Of a stretch of 64,000 bases of DNA, positions 26,203 through 34,497 are shown piece by piece. The position numbers and the translations under genes are program-made. Numbering within the stretch: position 1 is the first letter of the stretch; each line of letters opens with the position of its first letter. The stretch is from Edaphobacter modestus (GTDB taxonomy: Bacteria; Acidobacteriota; Terriglobia; Terriglobales; Acidobacteriaceae), in contig NZ_SHKW01000001.1 in the NCBI RefSeq assembly GCF_004217555.1, positions 4,588,001-4,652,000 of the forward strand. The letters run 5' to 3'. Under the pieces are notes generated by a model that did no database searches, had not been told where the DNA came from, and saw only the letters and a list, made by a program, of their open reading frames with translations.

Positions 26203-27114
26203 TTATACGGGAGTCGTGTCCTGCGTGCTTCGTACCTGGCAGGATGCGATGTCCTCAAGAACGCGGATCGAGCCGCTGATGTCGTCTTCGCCAAAACCCA
26301 TGGCGATCGCGGTGCGGAGCTGCTGCTGCGAGGCGGAGGTGGTGAAGAGCGGAACGCCAAGCTCTGACGCTACCTCGACTGCCAGCCCGAGATCCTTTTC
26401 CATCCAACGCACGGAGAAGGTGGTTGAAAAATCGCCCTTCAGAACAGAATCCGCCTTGGACGCAACGTAGCCCGAGCGTGCCCCCGTGTTATTGAGGATC
26501 TCGATCATGACTCTGGGATCGACTCCACCTTTGGTGCTCAGCACAAGACCTTCGTTGAAGGCCTGCAGGATATTTCCGAGAACGAGATTCTGGGTCACCT
26601 TGGCGTGAAGTCCCATGCCCTGCTCACCGCAGTAATAGAGCGCCTTGCCCATGGTCTCGAACAGAGGCCGGGTCTCGTCGAACGCAGCGCGATCGCCTCC
26701 GATCATGAAGGAGAGGGTTCCGGCCTCCGCTCCGGGCTTGGATCCTGTGCAGGGAGCATCGAGAAAGCGGATCCCCTTTGCCGCCAGTTGTGCTCCGATC
26801 TCTTTGCTGGCGAGGGGGGAGATTGTGCTGCAATCCGCAATCAGGCTTCCCCGGGCTGCACCGTGGATGAGCCCCTGTTCGCCGAGAATGACCTCGCGCG
26901 ACATTGCAGTATCGCCTACGCACAGAAAGCTGGTGTGGCTTCTCCGTGCAACCTCGGCCGGGGTTTGGGCGAGAGTGCAGCCGTGTTCCCTGGCGAAGCG
27001 CGCAGCTTTTTCAAGATTGTGAGACCAGACCGTGACGTTGTGACCCGCGGCGACGAGATGCGCGGCCATCGGCGCACCCATGATTCCAAGACCTAAAAAA
27101 CCTACATCTGCCAC
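26203..27114 (-). CDS. NAD(P)-dependent 3-hydroxyacid dehydrogenase (HIBADH/GLYR family)
   Basis: A 303-residue beta-hydroxyacid dehydrogenase. The Rossmann motif GFLGLGIMGAPMA (5-17), the substrate-binding DAPCTGSKPGAEAGTL block (about 118-133) and the catalytic lysine in HAKVTQNLVLGN (about 169-180) are all present. The GSK sequence in the substrate motif is closer to glyoxylate/succinic-semialdehyde reductases than to classical 3-hydroxyisobutyrate dehydrogenases (which have SGG). The reaction would be reduction of a semialdehyde or oxidation of a hydroxy-acid. It is the first gene of the leftward run and is divergent from the FadR-type regulator, with an operator candidate between them. 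Confidence 0.88.
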   Translation of the reverse strand: MADVGFLGLGIMGAPMAAHLVAAGHNVTVWSHNLEKAARFAREHGCTLAQTPAEVARRSHTSFLCVGDTAMSREVILGEQGLIHGAARGSLIADCSTISPLASKEIGAQLAAKGIRFLDAPCTGSKPGAEAGTLSFMIGGDRAAFDETRPLFETMGKALYYCGEQGMGLHAKVTQNLVLGNILQAFNEGLVLSTKGGVDPRVMIEILNNTGARSGYVASKADSVLKGDFSTTFSVRWMEKDLGLAVEVASELGVPLFTTSASQQQLRTAIAMGFGEDDISGSIRVLEDIASCQVRSTQDTTPV

Positions 27115-27197
27115 CGCGAGTTCTCCTTTAAAGTGAGTCGCCCTCAGGCACCGTATCGAGAGGAAGTAAGGATTTGAGGGCTAATTTAACCAAAAGA

Positions 27198-27223
27198 TTG
27201 TCATATTGTCATACCAATGTCAA
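27198..27223. promoter_or_regulatory. Candidate operator of the FadR-type regulator
   Basis: TTGTCAT occurs twice in tandem (27198-27204 and 27206-27212). The second copy is also the left arm of an imperfect palindrome TTGTCAT-ACCA-ATGTCAA (27206-27223, one mismatch between arms). FadR/GntR repressors commonly bind such short AT-rich inverted repeats between divergent genes. It lies between the oxidoreductase gene and the regulator gene in an AT-rich stretch. Confidence 0.5.
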
Positions 27224-27316
27224 GGTAGAATCTGGCATCAGGAGAAGGTTTGGCTCGATGATGTATTGTGAAGAAGGTTTGCTTCGATGCGCCTGAAGAG
27301 GCAACGGAAAGATATT

Positions 27317-28072
27317 ATGCGCCTGAAAGTGCGGCCAATTCGCAAGAGCTCTATAAGCGATGATATTGTGCAGCAGATTATCTCCTTGATTTCAAATGGG
27401 GATCTTAAGGCGGGCCAGCGCCTGCCTTCGGAACGGGACCTGTGCGTGAAGTTTGCCGCCAGTCGCTCGTCGCTGCGGGAGGCGCTTCGCTGCCTGTCGA
27501 TTATGGGTGTGCTTTCGGCACGGCCGGGGGAGGGAACCTCCGTCGCGATGGACGGCTCCAAATTTATGGAGACCGTATTGCATTGGCGGATGAGCACGGA
27601 GCAGCACGATATTGAGGATCTGATGGAGGTTCGTGTTGCGTTAGAAGGGGTGACGGCTGCCAGCGCCGCCCGCAACGCGCACGGAGCAGATCTGAAGAAG
27701 CTGCAGGACCTGGTAGCCAGGATGGAGGAATCGGTCGGAGACGCGAAGCGATTCGCGGCTCTGGACCTGGAGTTTCACCTGAGCCTGGCGAGAGCGTCGA
27801 ATAATAAGCTCATCCTCGACCTGGTCTCTGTTATCCGTGGGCAACTGGAGCGAGGAGTCGCAAAGGTGCTTCAGCTGCCGCAAGCCATGCCTTTATCGGT
27901 GAAAGAGCACAAGGCGATTTTGCAGGCAGTAATGACGAATGAATCCGAACAGGCGCGAGCGGCGATGCAGGCGCATTTGAATGCAGCTGTTTTACGTCAC
28001 CGAGCTGCGGTCGAGGCGACGACCCGCAAGGATGAGCAGGATTCGCGCGACTATAGCCATGTGAATGATTAG
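27317..28072 (+). CDS. FadR-family (GntR, FCD domain) transcriptional regulator
   Basis: 251 residues from the ATG at 27317, which has GGAAAG six bases upstream and begins the typical N-terminus (RPIRKSSISDDIVQQI). The winged helix-turn-helix covers about 10-75 (GQRLPSERDLCVKFAASRSS, SLREALRCLSIMGVLSARPG). The C-terminal FCD all-helical ligand-binding domain includes LEFHLSLARASNNKL and HKAILQAVMTNE with metal-ligand histidines. It probably represses the divergent operon until an organic or sugar acid binds. An earlier in-frame ATG at 27287 is possible; the two ATGs lie in a local direct duplication (ATGCGCCTGAA). Confidence 0.9.
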   Translation: MRLKVRPIRKSSISDDIVQQIISLISNGDLKAGQRLPSERDLCVKFAASRSSLREALRCLSIMGVLSARPGEGTSVAMDGSKFMETVLHWRMSTEQHDIEDLMEVRVALEGVTAASAARNAHGADLKKLQDLVARMEESVGDAKRFAALDLEFHLSLARASNNKLILDLVSVIRGQLERGVAKVLQLPQAMPLSVKEHKAILQAVMTNESEQARAAMQAHLNAAVLRHRAAVEATTRKDEQDSRDYSHVND

Positions 28073-28758
28073 CGTGCGTTGTTGAGATACTTCGTTCGGG
28101 CTTCGAGCAGCTGTTCAATCGCCGGCTCTTCGAGAGGGCAGGCAGAGCCGAGCTGATGCGCGACGAGGCAGATGTGGGCAAAATGCTCCACGGTCTCCAT
28201 CTTGAGAAAGGCATCGAGAAGGCTGTCTCCGTACGTCATCGCGCCATGATTGGCCATCAGAATGGCGGAGTGGCCCGGAATGAGCGAAGCAAGAGTCCTC
28301 GCAAGTTCGTTGGTGCCGGTCGTGGCGTAGGGAGCGAGAGGAACCGGGCCGAGCATCATGATGGCTTCGGCGCAGAGAGGTTCGTCGAGAGCTCGACCGG
28401 CGCAGGCAAATCCAGTTGCGAGCGGGGGATGTGCATGGACCACCGCATTCACATCTGGACGGGAGTGGTAGGCGGCGAGGTGAATGCCAATTTCACTGGT
28501 CACCTTCCTCGATCCGGAGAGCTGTTGCCCCTGCAGATCTACGAGGACCATATCCTCGGCCTTTAACAGATATTTACTGCATCCGGTAGGCGTTGCGAGG
28601 ATGCATTCGGAGTTGACTCGCACCGAGAGGTTGCCGGAGCTCCCCGGCATAAATCCAAGTCGATAGAGCCATTTGCCGAATTTGACAAGGTCGCGTCGAA
28701 GCTCGATTTCCGTTGTGTATCCATTCGCGATCAAGGGCAACTCCTGTCTTCCGTCCAT
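28069..28758 (-). CDS. Class II aldolase/adducin family protein
   Basis: 229 residues like L-fuculose-/L-ribulose-phosphate aldolases and 4-phosphate-sugar-acid decarboxylases. GSSGNLSVRV (about 39-48), HAHPPLATGFA (first Zn-binding His pair), the acidic loop around LCAEAIMMLG and LMANHGAMTYG (third His ligand) are visible. It cleaves a phosphorylated or hydroxylated sugar acid, using a divalent metal. It overlaps the regulator gene by 4 bp tail to tail. With the HIBADH-like enzyme and the FadR regulator it recalls tetronate-type sugar-acid pathways, but no DUF1537 kinase is present in the window. Confidence 0.88.
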   Translation of the reverse strand: MDGRQELPLIANGYTTEIELRRDLVKFGKWLYRLGFMPGSSGNLSVRVNSECILATPTGCSKYLLKAEDMVLVDLQGQQLSGSRKVTSEIGIHLAAYHSRPDVNAVVHAHPPLATGFACAGRALDEPLCAEAIMMLGPVPLAPYATTGTNELARTLASLIPGHSAILMANHGAMTYGDSLLDAFLKMETVEHFAHICLVAHQLGSACPLEEPAIEQLLEARTKYLNNAR

Positions 28759-28832
28759 TCCAACATATTTCTCCCCTCAAATCGAACAGACGAGCAGAAA
28801 GTGACATCTGAAGTAGACTGAGTGGGGGTTCG

Positions 28833-29861
28833 ATGAAAACTGCCGAGGTACTGCAAGCGTGGGTAGGAATCCTGGCCGGCCATAAACCGTCCCTTTCGAT
28901 CGAAATCACCAAGGAATGTCCTCTTCGCTGCCCCGGTTGCTATGCGTTTGATGCGGCCCATTTGGGTGGCGAAACCGAACTGCGTCAGCTCTCCGATTTC
29001 AGGGGCGAAGAGCTGGTACAAAAGATTCTAGCAATCGTTGATCGAGAGAAGCCCCTTCACGTTTCCCTGGTTGGCGGCGACCCGCTGGTCCGTTACCGCG
29101 AATTGGAGATGCTGCTGCCGAAGCTGGAGGCGCGTGGCGTGCATACGCAGGTCGTCACGAGTGCTTTCCGGGTTATCCCTGTGGAGTGGAGGCGGTTCGA
29201 GCATCTCAACATTGTCGTCTCGATCGATGGGCTTCAACCCGAGCACGATGAGAGACGCAAACCCGCTACCTACGATCGCATCCTGAAGAATATTGCAGGG
29301 GCGAAGATTACGATCCACTCGACCATCACCGGTAACATTGCTTCTCGTCCGGGATACCTGGAGGAATTTCTTCGCTTCTGGAGCGCACGACCGGAGATCC
29401 ATAAGATCTGGTTCAGCCTGTTTACTCCGCAGGTGGGAGCGACCGGCCCGGAGATCCTGACACCCGATCAGCGCGTCCTGGTGGCTAAAGAACTGATGAG
29501 ACTGCGCCCTCTCTATCCAGTCCTCGATATGGCAGAGGGTCTCATTCGTGAGATTCTCTCCCCTCCGAAGAACCCTGACGATTGTATCTTTGCGCGGACA
29601 ACGCACACGATCTCCGCTGACCTGAAAACGAAGATCACACCTTGCCAGTTCGGGGGCGAACCGGATTGCGCTCAATGCGGTTGCATTGCTTCCATGGGGC
29701 TCGCAGCGGTGGGGCACCATCGTGTTCTTGGCCCGATCACGGCCGGGGGGCTGTTCTTTGCCTCGGATCGGATCGGCAAGTCGTGGAGAACGGTGAAGGG
29801 TGTCTTTTCCTCAGGGTCTATGCAGAAGCCTGAAGAAGCGTTCAAAATCCTTCAGAACTGA
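28833..29861 (+). CDS. Radical SAM enzyme with C-terminal cysteine cluster
   Basis: 342 residues. The radical SAM cluster motif is CPLRCPGC (Cys29, Cys33, Cys36), followed by the glycine-rich VSLVGGDPLVRY and a TIM-barrel-like body. The C-terminal third holds five more cysteines at about 251, 271, 279, 282 and 284 (ending DCAQCGC), suggesting an auxiliary Fe-S site as in SPASM/twitch-type enzymes, though the spacing is not a textbook SPASM. The reaction is unknown. Such enzymes modify peptides, lipids or cofactors. A 99-residue orphan follows 100 bp downstream on the same strand. Confidence 0.85.
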   Translation: MKTAEVLQAWVGILAGHKPSLSIEITKECPLRCPGCYAFDAAHLGGETELRQLSDFRGEELVQKILAIVDREKPLHVSLVGGDPLVRYRELEMLLPKLEARGVHTQVVTSAFRVIPVEWRRFEHLNIVVSIDGLQPEHDERRKPATYDRILKNIAGAKITIHSTITGNIASRPGYLEEFLRFWSARPEIHKIWFSLFTPQVGATGPEILTPDQRVLVAKELMRLRPLYPVLDMAEGLIREILSPPKNPDDCIFARTTHTISADLKTKITPCQFGGEPDCAQCGCIASMGLAAVGHHRVLGPITAGGLFFASDRIGKSWRTVKGVFSSGSMQKPEEAFKILQN

Positions 29862-29961
29862 AGGATAGCCAAAGTAGCGGCCCGGTATCGCTGGAAACAT
29901 TCCGGCGCTTGCAGTCTTGCCTGCTCGTCGGAAGCATCCAATAGGCAAAGGGGGCGGGAAC

Positions 29962-30261
29962 GTGAACGACCATACTGAATTCATGCCCACATTTCTTCTC
30001 AACCTTCGGTGCTGCGACGAGGGGCCAAACCCTTATGTAGTCTCCTGCTCGATTGTTGGCGAGATAGTAGGCTTCCGAGGAGTAGTCCGCAGGTTCAAGA
30101 GCAAGGGTGACCTCAAGGCGTCCCTTGATTGTGCGGGCATTGCGCCCGATCGATATTTGAAAGTCATCTCGGAAGAAGATGACGGGAAGACACGGTCTTT
30201 TACGATCGACCTGAACGAGGCACAAAAACTATCGGTCATCCAGACTGACAGCACGGAATAA
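29962..30261 (+). CDS. Hypothetical small protein downstream of the radical SAM gene
   Basis: 99 residues from a GTG at 29962 preceded by GGGGGCGGG; an internal ATG at 29983 (MPTFLLNLRCC) is an alternative. The sequence is soluble, mixed alpha/beta, with two adjacent cysteines early (RCCDEGPNP) and a basic-acidic C-terminal part (VISEEDDGKTRSFTIDLNEAQ). No family is recognised. Orientation and spacing allow co-transcription with the radical SAM gene, but it lacks typical features of a secreted precursor peptide. Confidence 0.5.
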   Translation: MNDHTEFMPTFLLNLRCCDEGPNPYVVSCSIVGEIVGFRGVVRRFKSKGDLKASLDCAGIAPDRYLKVISEEDDGKTRSFTIDLNEAQKLSVIQTDSTE

Positions 30262-30293
30262 ACCGAGCGACCGCGTCGCGGCCATAGCAGCTG

Positions 30294-31586
30294 TTAGACC
30301 ACGCTGGCGGGAGACTCCTGCTCGAGATGCATGCCTTCCGGACCTGCAAGAGTTGCATAGCTCAGGGCTCCAAGCAACGTCACTGCACTGCAGATCCCGA
30401 GAGCGATGGTGAAGGAGTGAGTGCGATCGAGCAGCCAGCCCGTGAGTACAGGCGCAGCCGACGCGATCATGAAGCTGGCGAAGTTCTGCAATGCACCGAG
30501 TGAAGCTACATAGCGAAGCGGGCTGATGGCCTGAACGTACCCCCAACCGGACGTCCCGGCAAAATGGATAAAAAACAGGGCCATGCTGATGCCTGCGACT
30601 GCCTGCATGGTGGATTGACTGTACGCGACCACAAAGGTACACCCTGCAGAAGCGACCATGCCGCACACTATATTGCGCCGGTGCACCGTGGTGAGAGGCC
30701 ATCCAGTTCGCGCCAGCCGATCCGAGATCACGCCACTGGAGAGCATTCCGAGCGCGCCAAAGAGGAACGGTAATGCGGCGACCCAGCCGGTTCTCGCCAG
30801 CGACAGATGGCGCTGATCCTGAAGATACCCAGGGAGCCACGCCAGATAAAGCCAGACGGTATAGTTGACGCCTCCCCAACCCAGCATCATGCCCCAGACG
30901 GCGCGCTGGCGGATTAATGTCTTCCATGCGGATTCGAGAACGACAGGCGGGGGCTCAGGTTCGGCGAAGATCGTGTCGCGGCGGGCGCGGTGAAACGCAA
31001 TCCACGCCACGGCAACAATCAGGCCGAAGACGCCAAGCAGAATAAACATGGCTCGCCACCCGACGCTCAGCATAATCCAGGTGAGGATGGGGGGAGCGAT
31101 GGCAAGGCCGATGGTCTGCGACGAACTCATGATGGCTGTGGCGCGTCCTCGGGTCGCGGAACTGAACCATTCCCGCGTGCTTCGGATTCCCGATGGATAA
31201 AAAGGGGCCTCACCGATGCCGAGGAGAACGCGCAGCACGAGGAAGGTTGCGAACCCTGGAACGATGCCTGTGAGGGCTTGTGCGGCGGACCAGAGAATGA
31301 GGCCTCCACCCAGAATGGAACGGGTGCCGACGCGATCCAGAAGCCCGATGAGGGGAAGCTGGGCGATGCCATAAGCGAGGGAAAAAGCAGACAACAGCCA
31401 GCCCATCTGCGTGCCGCTCAGGTGCATCTCCGCGCGGACTGTAGTGTTGGCGATGGACAGGGACGAGCGATCGAGAAAGTTAACCACGCCTGCCAGAAAG
31501 AGCAGAGACAGAGTGACTGTCTGGTGACGGCGCAGACTGACAGAGTGAGAGCGGTCCATCATTTGAGGCCCTTTTAGGGATTTCAT
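30294..31586 (-). CDS. MFS transporter, anion:cation symporter (ACS) family
   Basis: About 430 residues with 12 hydrophobic helices. The ACS-type signature is visible: NFLDRSSLSIAN at the end of the first helix region, SAFSLAYGIAQLPLIGLLDRVGTR, and the GIGEAPFYPSG stretch. Family members import hexuronates, glucarate, tartrate or phthalate with protons. The exact start is uncertain: ATGs at 31586, 31562 and 31559 all precede the first helix and none has a strong SD. It is close to the aldolase/dehydrogenase locus and may bring in the sugar acid they consume. Confidence 0.88.
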   Translation of the reverse strand: MKSLKGPQMMDRSHSVSLRRHQTVTLSLLFLAGVVNFLDRSSLSIANTTVRAEMHLSGTQMGWLLSAFSLAYGIAQLPLIGLLDRVGTRSILGGGLILWSAAQALTGIVPGFATFLVLRVLLGIGEAPFYPSGIRSTREWFSSATRGRATAIMSSSQTIGLAIAPPILTWIMLSVGWRAMFILLGVFGLIVAVAWIAFHRARRDTIFAEPEPPPVVLESAWKTLIRQRAVWGMMLGWGGVNYTVWLYLAWLPGYLQDQRHLSLARTGWVAALPFLFGALGMLSSGVISDRLARTGWPLTTVHRRNIVCGMVASAGCTFVVAYSQSTMQAVAGISMALFFIHFAGTSGWGYVQAISPLRYVASLGALQNFASFMIASAAPVLTGWLLDRTHSFTIALGICSAVTLLGALSYATLAGPEGMHLEQESPASVV

Positions 31587-31791
31587 GCGATCGCGTTGCG
31601 AATCATTCTACCCATTGGAGCGCGAGATGTGCGCGTCTGAAATAACGTGGGCGAGATCCTGATACGCGAAGGGGGAGGCGGCGATGTGCATTCGTGCCGT
31701 TGGGTTGTGCTGTCCACACCCGCACCGTTCAAAGATTTGTTTCGAACAGGCGCTCTCCAAGAACTGCCTGAAAGGAAAGGTCAGGCACTTT

Positions 31792-32010
31792 TCAGGGGGG
31801 ATGGGAATGGCCACACCTTTTCCTGTGCAACGCGACAGCTGCCCGAGCCAGTTGCGTCGAACGCCAAGTCTCTTCCAGGCGAAGCCGGCGTTGAGAGAGG
31901 GGGATGCGGGAATCGAACATCGAATTCTTTGCTGAATCGCTTTCGCTAATTGCGTTTCGCAAGCGCCGATCCAACTCGTTGCATTCGGAGCATACTCTGT
32001 CATTGACCAT
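31792..32010 (-). CDS. Small CxxC coiled-coil protein
   Basis: 72 residues from an ATG with a good SD (GAGGAAGGCGGC, 5-6 nt before the start). The N-terminus carries CSEC, followed by helix-forming heptad-like sequence (LDRRLRNAISESDSAKNS; SQRRLRLEETWRSTQLARAAVALHRK) and a C-terminal CGHSH, so a single metal or disulfide knuckle may join the ends. Small CxxC helical proteins of this style are frequent in Acidobacteriota. The function is unknown. Confidence 0.6.
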   Translation of the reverse strand: MVNDRVCSECNELDRRLRNAISESDSAKNSMFDSRIPLSQRRLRLEETWRSTQLARAAVALHRKRCGHSHPP

Positions 32011-32050
32011 GCCGCCTTCCTCACCTCGGCTCCAGGAGGATTGGAGTCGT

Positions 32051-32248
32051 CTAAAACACCTGGATGGTCTTTACGGCACAGAAAACAAGTGTAGGCACGG
32101 TAAGCCATGCCGTCTCAGCATTGGAAAGGTTTTGGCGAAGGGTTTCGAGGTTACAATCAGCCAAACGTATTGCTTCGTAGAACGCCTCTTCTGCCTCGCG
32201 CATTGCATTTCGCAGGAGTGAAGAAACGTGACAGTTCCGGTGGCCCAT
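32051..32248 (-). CDS. Possible second small helical protein
   Basis: A 65-residue reading (MGHRNCHVSSLLRNAM at the start) with a helical, alanine/glutamate-rich middle (MREAEEAFYEAIRLADCNLE, TLRQNLSNAETAWL) similar in style to the neighbouring CxxC protein, 40 bp away on the same strand. There is no clear SD. It could be a shortened or decayed paralogue rather than a working gene. Confidence 0.3.
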   Translation of the reverse strand: MGHRNCHVSSLLRNAMREAEEAFYEAIRLADCNLETLRQNLSNAETAWLTVPTLVFCAVKTIQVF

Positions 32249-32428
32249 AGAAGTATGGATGTGGGCAAAAGGACAGAGTTGTTTTGCGCCTGCCGATAAC
32301 GGAAATGTGTTCGAGCCCGGAAAGCTGATGGATCGGGCTGCGATATCACGTTCAGAGCCTCCATGGAAGATGAGGTGACAACAACTCGATGGAATCGGTT
32401 TGCATCGTAACTTCCTGATACGGGTGCT

Positions 32429-33982
32429 GTGCTTGTCCTTAGCCTTAGATATGGAGTTATCGCCTTGGAGTATGGAGCCAACAAGCCCTCGCCTAGCCTT
32501 TCCCAAGACCTACGCAGTATCGTCCCCAATACACGTTCGTACTTTGCTGCACTCGTCGATTCGTCCCACGACCCGATCATCAGCAATGATCTGACAGGAA
32601 AGATCGTCAGCTGGAATCGTTCGGCGGCGCATGCATTTGGTTATCAGGCCGATGAAGTGGTTGGTCAATCCATCCTTCAGCTCATTCCTCCCGAGCTTCA
32701 CCACGAAGAGGATGAACTTCTTCATAAGCTGAAGACCGATCAGACGATCGCTCCTTATGAAACTGCCTGGCTGACGAAGAATGGCGACAAGGTCCCGGTA
32801 GCGGTGACAACCTACCCGGTAAAGGATGAGGGTGGCCGCGGTATTGGGGCCGCGAGGATCGCATACGACATCTCGAGCCGTCCCAGAGATGACGAGATCA
32901 GATCCCGGCTTGCCGCTATTGTCGATTCCGCAGACGACGCCATCCTCAGCAAAGATCTTAACGGGATCATTACCAGCTGGAATGAAGGGGCTTACCGTAT
33001 GTTCGGCTATACGGCGGAGGAGATGCTGGGCACGTCTATCCTGAAACTCATTCCTACTGAATTGCAGTATGAAGAGCATGAAATCCTGCGACGGCTGCGA
33101 GCCGGGGAGCGCATCGATCATTACGAGACCACCCGCAGAAGGAAAAATGGGGAGAGGATCGAGGTTTCGGTGACGATCTCTCCGATAAGAGACAATGCTG
33201 GAAACGTATTGGGTGCTTCGAAGATTGCGCGCGACATCTCAGATCGCAGGCGAATTGAGCGCCTGTTGATTCAATCCGAAAAACTCGCAGCGACGGGTCG
33301 CATGGCCGCCACGATCGCTCACGAGATCAACAATCCACTCGAATCGGTGATGAACCTGATCTTCTTGGCGCGACAGCATAGCGCCGCGGATGCGAAAGCG
33401 GTGCAGTACCTGCTTACAGCGGAAGAGGAACTGGAACGGGTCTCTCACATTGCGCGCCAGACATTGGGCTTCTACCGCGACACGGGCTCACCGGTCGAGG
33501 TCTATCTCCACGATCTTGTCGAAAACGTTCTTACGGTCTACAACTCGAAACTGATTGCTTCCGGAATTACGGTGGATACCCGTTTCAATGATCTGCAGAA
33601 GGTCCTGGTGAGCAGGGGAGAGATGCTCCAGGTCTTCTCCAACATCATCGCCAATGCCGTGGACGCAATGCGTCATGGAGGCTCGCTGAAGATTTCTATC
33701 CGCAATCTTAGAGGCGCCGTTGGCGATGGAGCTCAGATTGTGATTCGCGACAGCGGAACGGGAATCAGACAGGAGTATCTGGAAAAAATCTTTGAGCCAT
33801 TCTTCACTACCAAAGGCGATCTCGGAACGGGTATAGGCCTATGGGTTGCTAAGCAGTTGATTGAAAAGCGAGGGGGCCAGATCTCCGTTGCCAGCGGTAT
33901 TGACAAAGGCAATAGCGGTACAAGTGTTACGATCTTTATTCCTTTCGTTGCTACTCCTGGCTTCGGCACGAACCCGGAATGA
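32429..33982 (+). CDS. Two-PAS-domain sensor histidine kinase
   Basis: 517 residues, cytosolic (no membrane helices seen). Two consecutive PAS domains (about 38-150 and 158-275) are strikingly alike (DPIISNDLTGKIVSWNRSA versus DAILSKDLNGIITSWNEGA), pointing to an internal duplication. The dimerisation/phosphoacceptor box is MAATIAHEINNPLES with His298. The catalytic domain shows NIIANAVDAM, IRDSGTGI and EPFFTTKGDLGTGIGLW. The annotated GTG start at 32429 is uncertain; a TTG at 32465 with GGAG upstream is an alternative. The partner is likely the response regulator 24 bp downstream. Confidence 0.92.
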   Translation: MLVLSLRYGVIALEYGANKPSPSLSQDLRSIVPNTRSYFAALVDSSHDPIISNDLTGKIVSWNRSAAHAFGYQADEVVGQSILQLIPPELHHEEDELLHKLKTDQTIAPYETAWLTKNGDKVPVAVTTYPVKDEGGRGIGAARIAYDISSRPRDDEIRSRLAAIVDSADDAILSKDLNGIITSWNEGAYRMFGYTAEEMLGTSILKLIPTELQYEEHEILRRLRAGERIDHYETTRRRKNGERIEVSVTISPIRDNAGNVLGASKIARDISDRRRIERLLIQSEKLAATGRMAATIAHEINNPLESVMNLIFLARQHSAADAKAVQYLLTAEEELERVSHIARQTLGFYRDTGSPVEVYLHDLVENVLTVYNSKLIASGITVDTRFNDLQKVLVSRGEMLQVFSNIIANAVDAMRHGGSLKISIRNLRGAVGDGAQIVIRDSGTGIRQEYLEKIFEPFFTTKGDLGTGIGLWVAKQLIEKRGGQISVASGIDKGNSGTSVTIFIPFVATPGFGTNPE

Positions 33983-34006
33983 TAACTGTGTTCAGGATCC
34001 AGACCC

Positions 34007-34438
34007 ATGGTTGAAACGCCCTTCGGTTCTTTTTCATTCGCAGACGAGTTTTCAAGCAATCCGATGAGGCAGTCGACTGCCCTTCCCAAGGTTCTGGTTG
34101 TGGATGATGAAAGACGCATTGCCGATACCCTGGCCGAGATTCTCCAGATGGCCGGTTTCCATGCTGTCGCTACGTATGATGGATGGACGGCTCTGGAAAC
34201 AGCGACCTGGTTTCGACCGGATTATCTGCTTTCCGATGTCTTGATGCCCCGTTTGAATGGGGTCCAACTTGCGATTGCAATCCGGAAGATGCATCCAGCC
34301 GCGAAAGTTCTGCTGTTCTCCGGACAGGCTGGCATCTCCCACATTCTGCTCGAAGGGCAGAGACAGGGCTTCGAGTTTGACATACTCGCGAAGCCCATTC
34401 ATCCGCTCAAATTGATCGAGCGGCTCAAAGAACAGTAA
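34007..34438 (+). CDS. Single-domain response regulator
   Basis: 143 residues comprising only a receiver domain: acidic pair VVDDER (Asp33-Asp34), phosphoacceptor Asp77 in YLLSDVLMPRLNG, and the conserved Lys in LAKPIHP. There is no output domain, so it may relay phosphate or act by protein contact (CheY-like). It follows the two-PAS kinase by 24 bp and is probably its target. A start at the second Met (MRQSTALPKVL) is also possible. Confidence 0.9.
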   Translation: MVETPFGSFSFADEFSSNPMRQSTALPKVLVVDDERRIADTLAEILQMAGFHAVATYDGWTALETATWFRPDYLLSDVLMPRLNGVQLAIAIRKMHPAAKVLLFSGQAGISHILLEGQRQGFEFDILAKPIHPLKLIERLKEQ

Positions 34439-34497
34439 TGTTGTGTTTGGGTGGGCGAACGAATTACGCGAGCGAAAAACGTGATCTTCTGGGTACG

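Noticed and set aside
29842..30225. 127-codon minus-strand frame opposite the small orphan gene
   Set aside because: The plus-strand frame has a better start signal and sits in the same direction as the radical SAM gene.
31608..32108. 166-codon minus-strand open frame
   Set aside because: It overlaps the better-supported CxxC gene in another frame, lacks an SD and has shadow-like composition.
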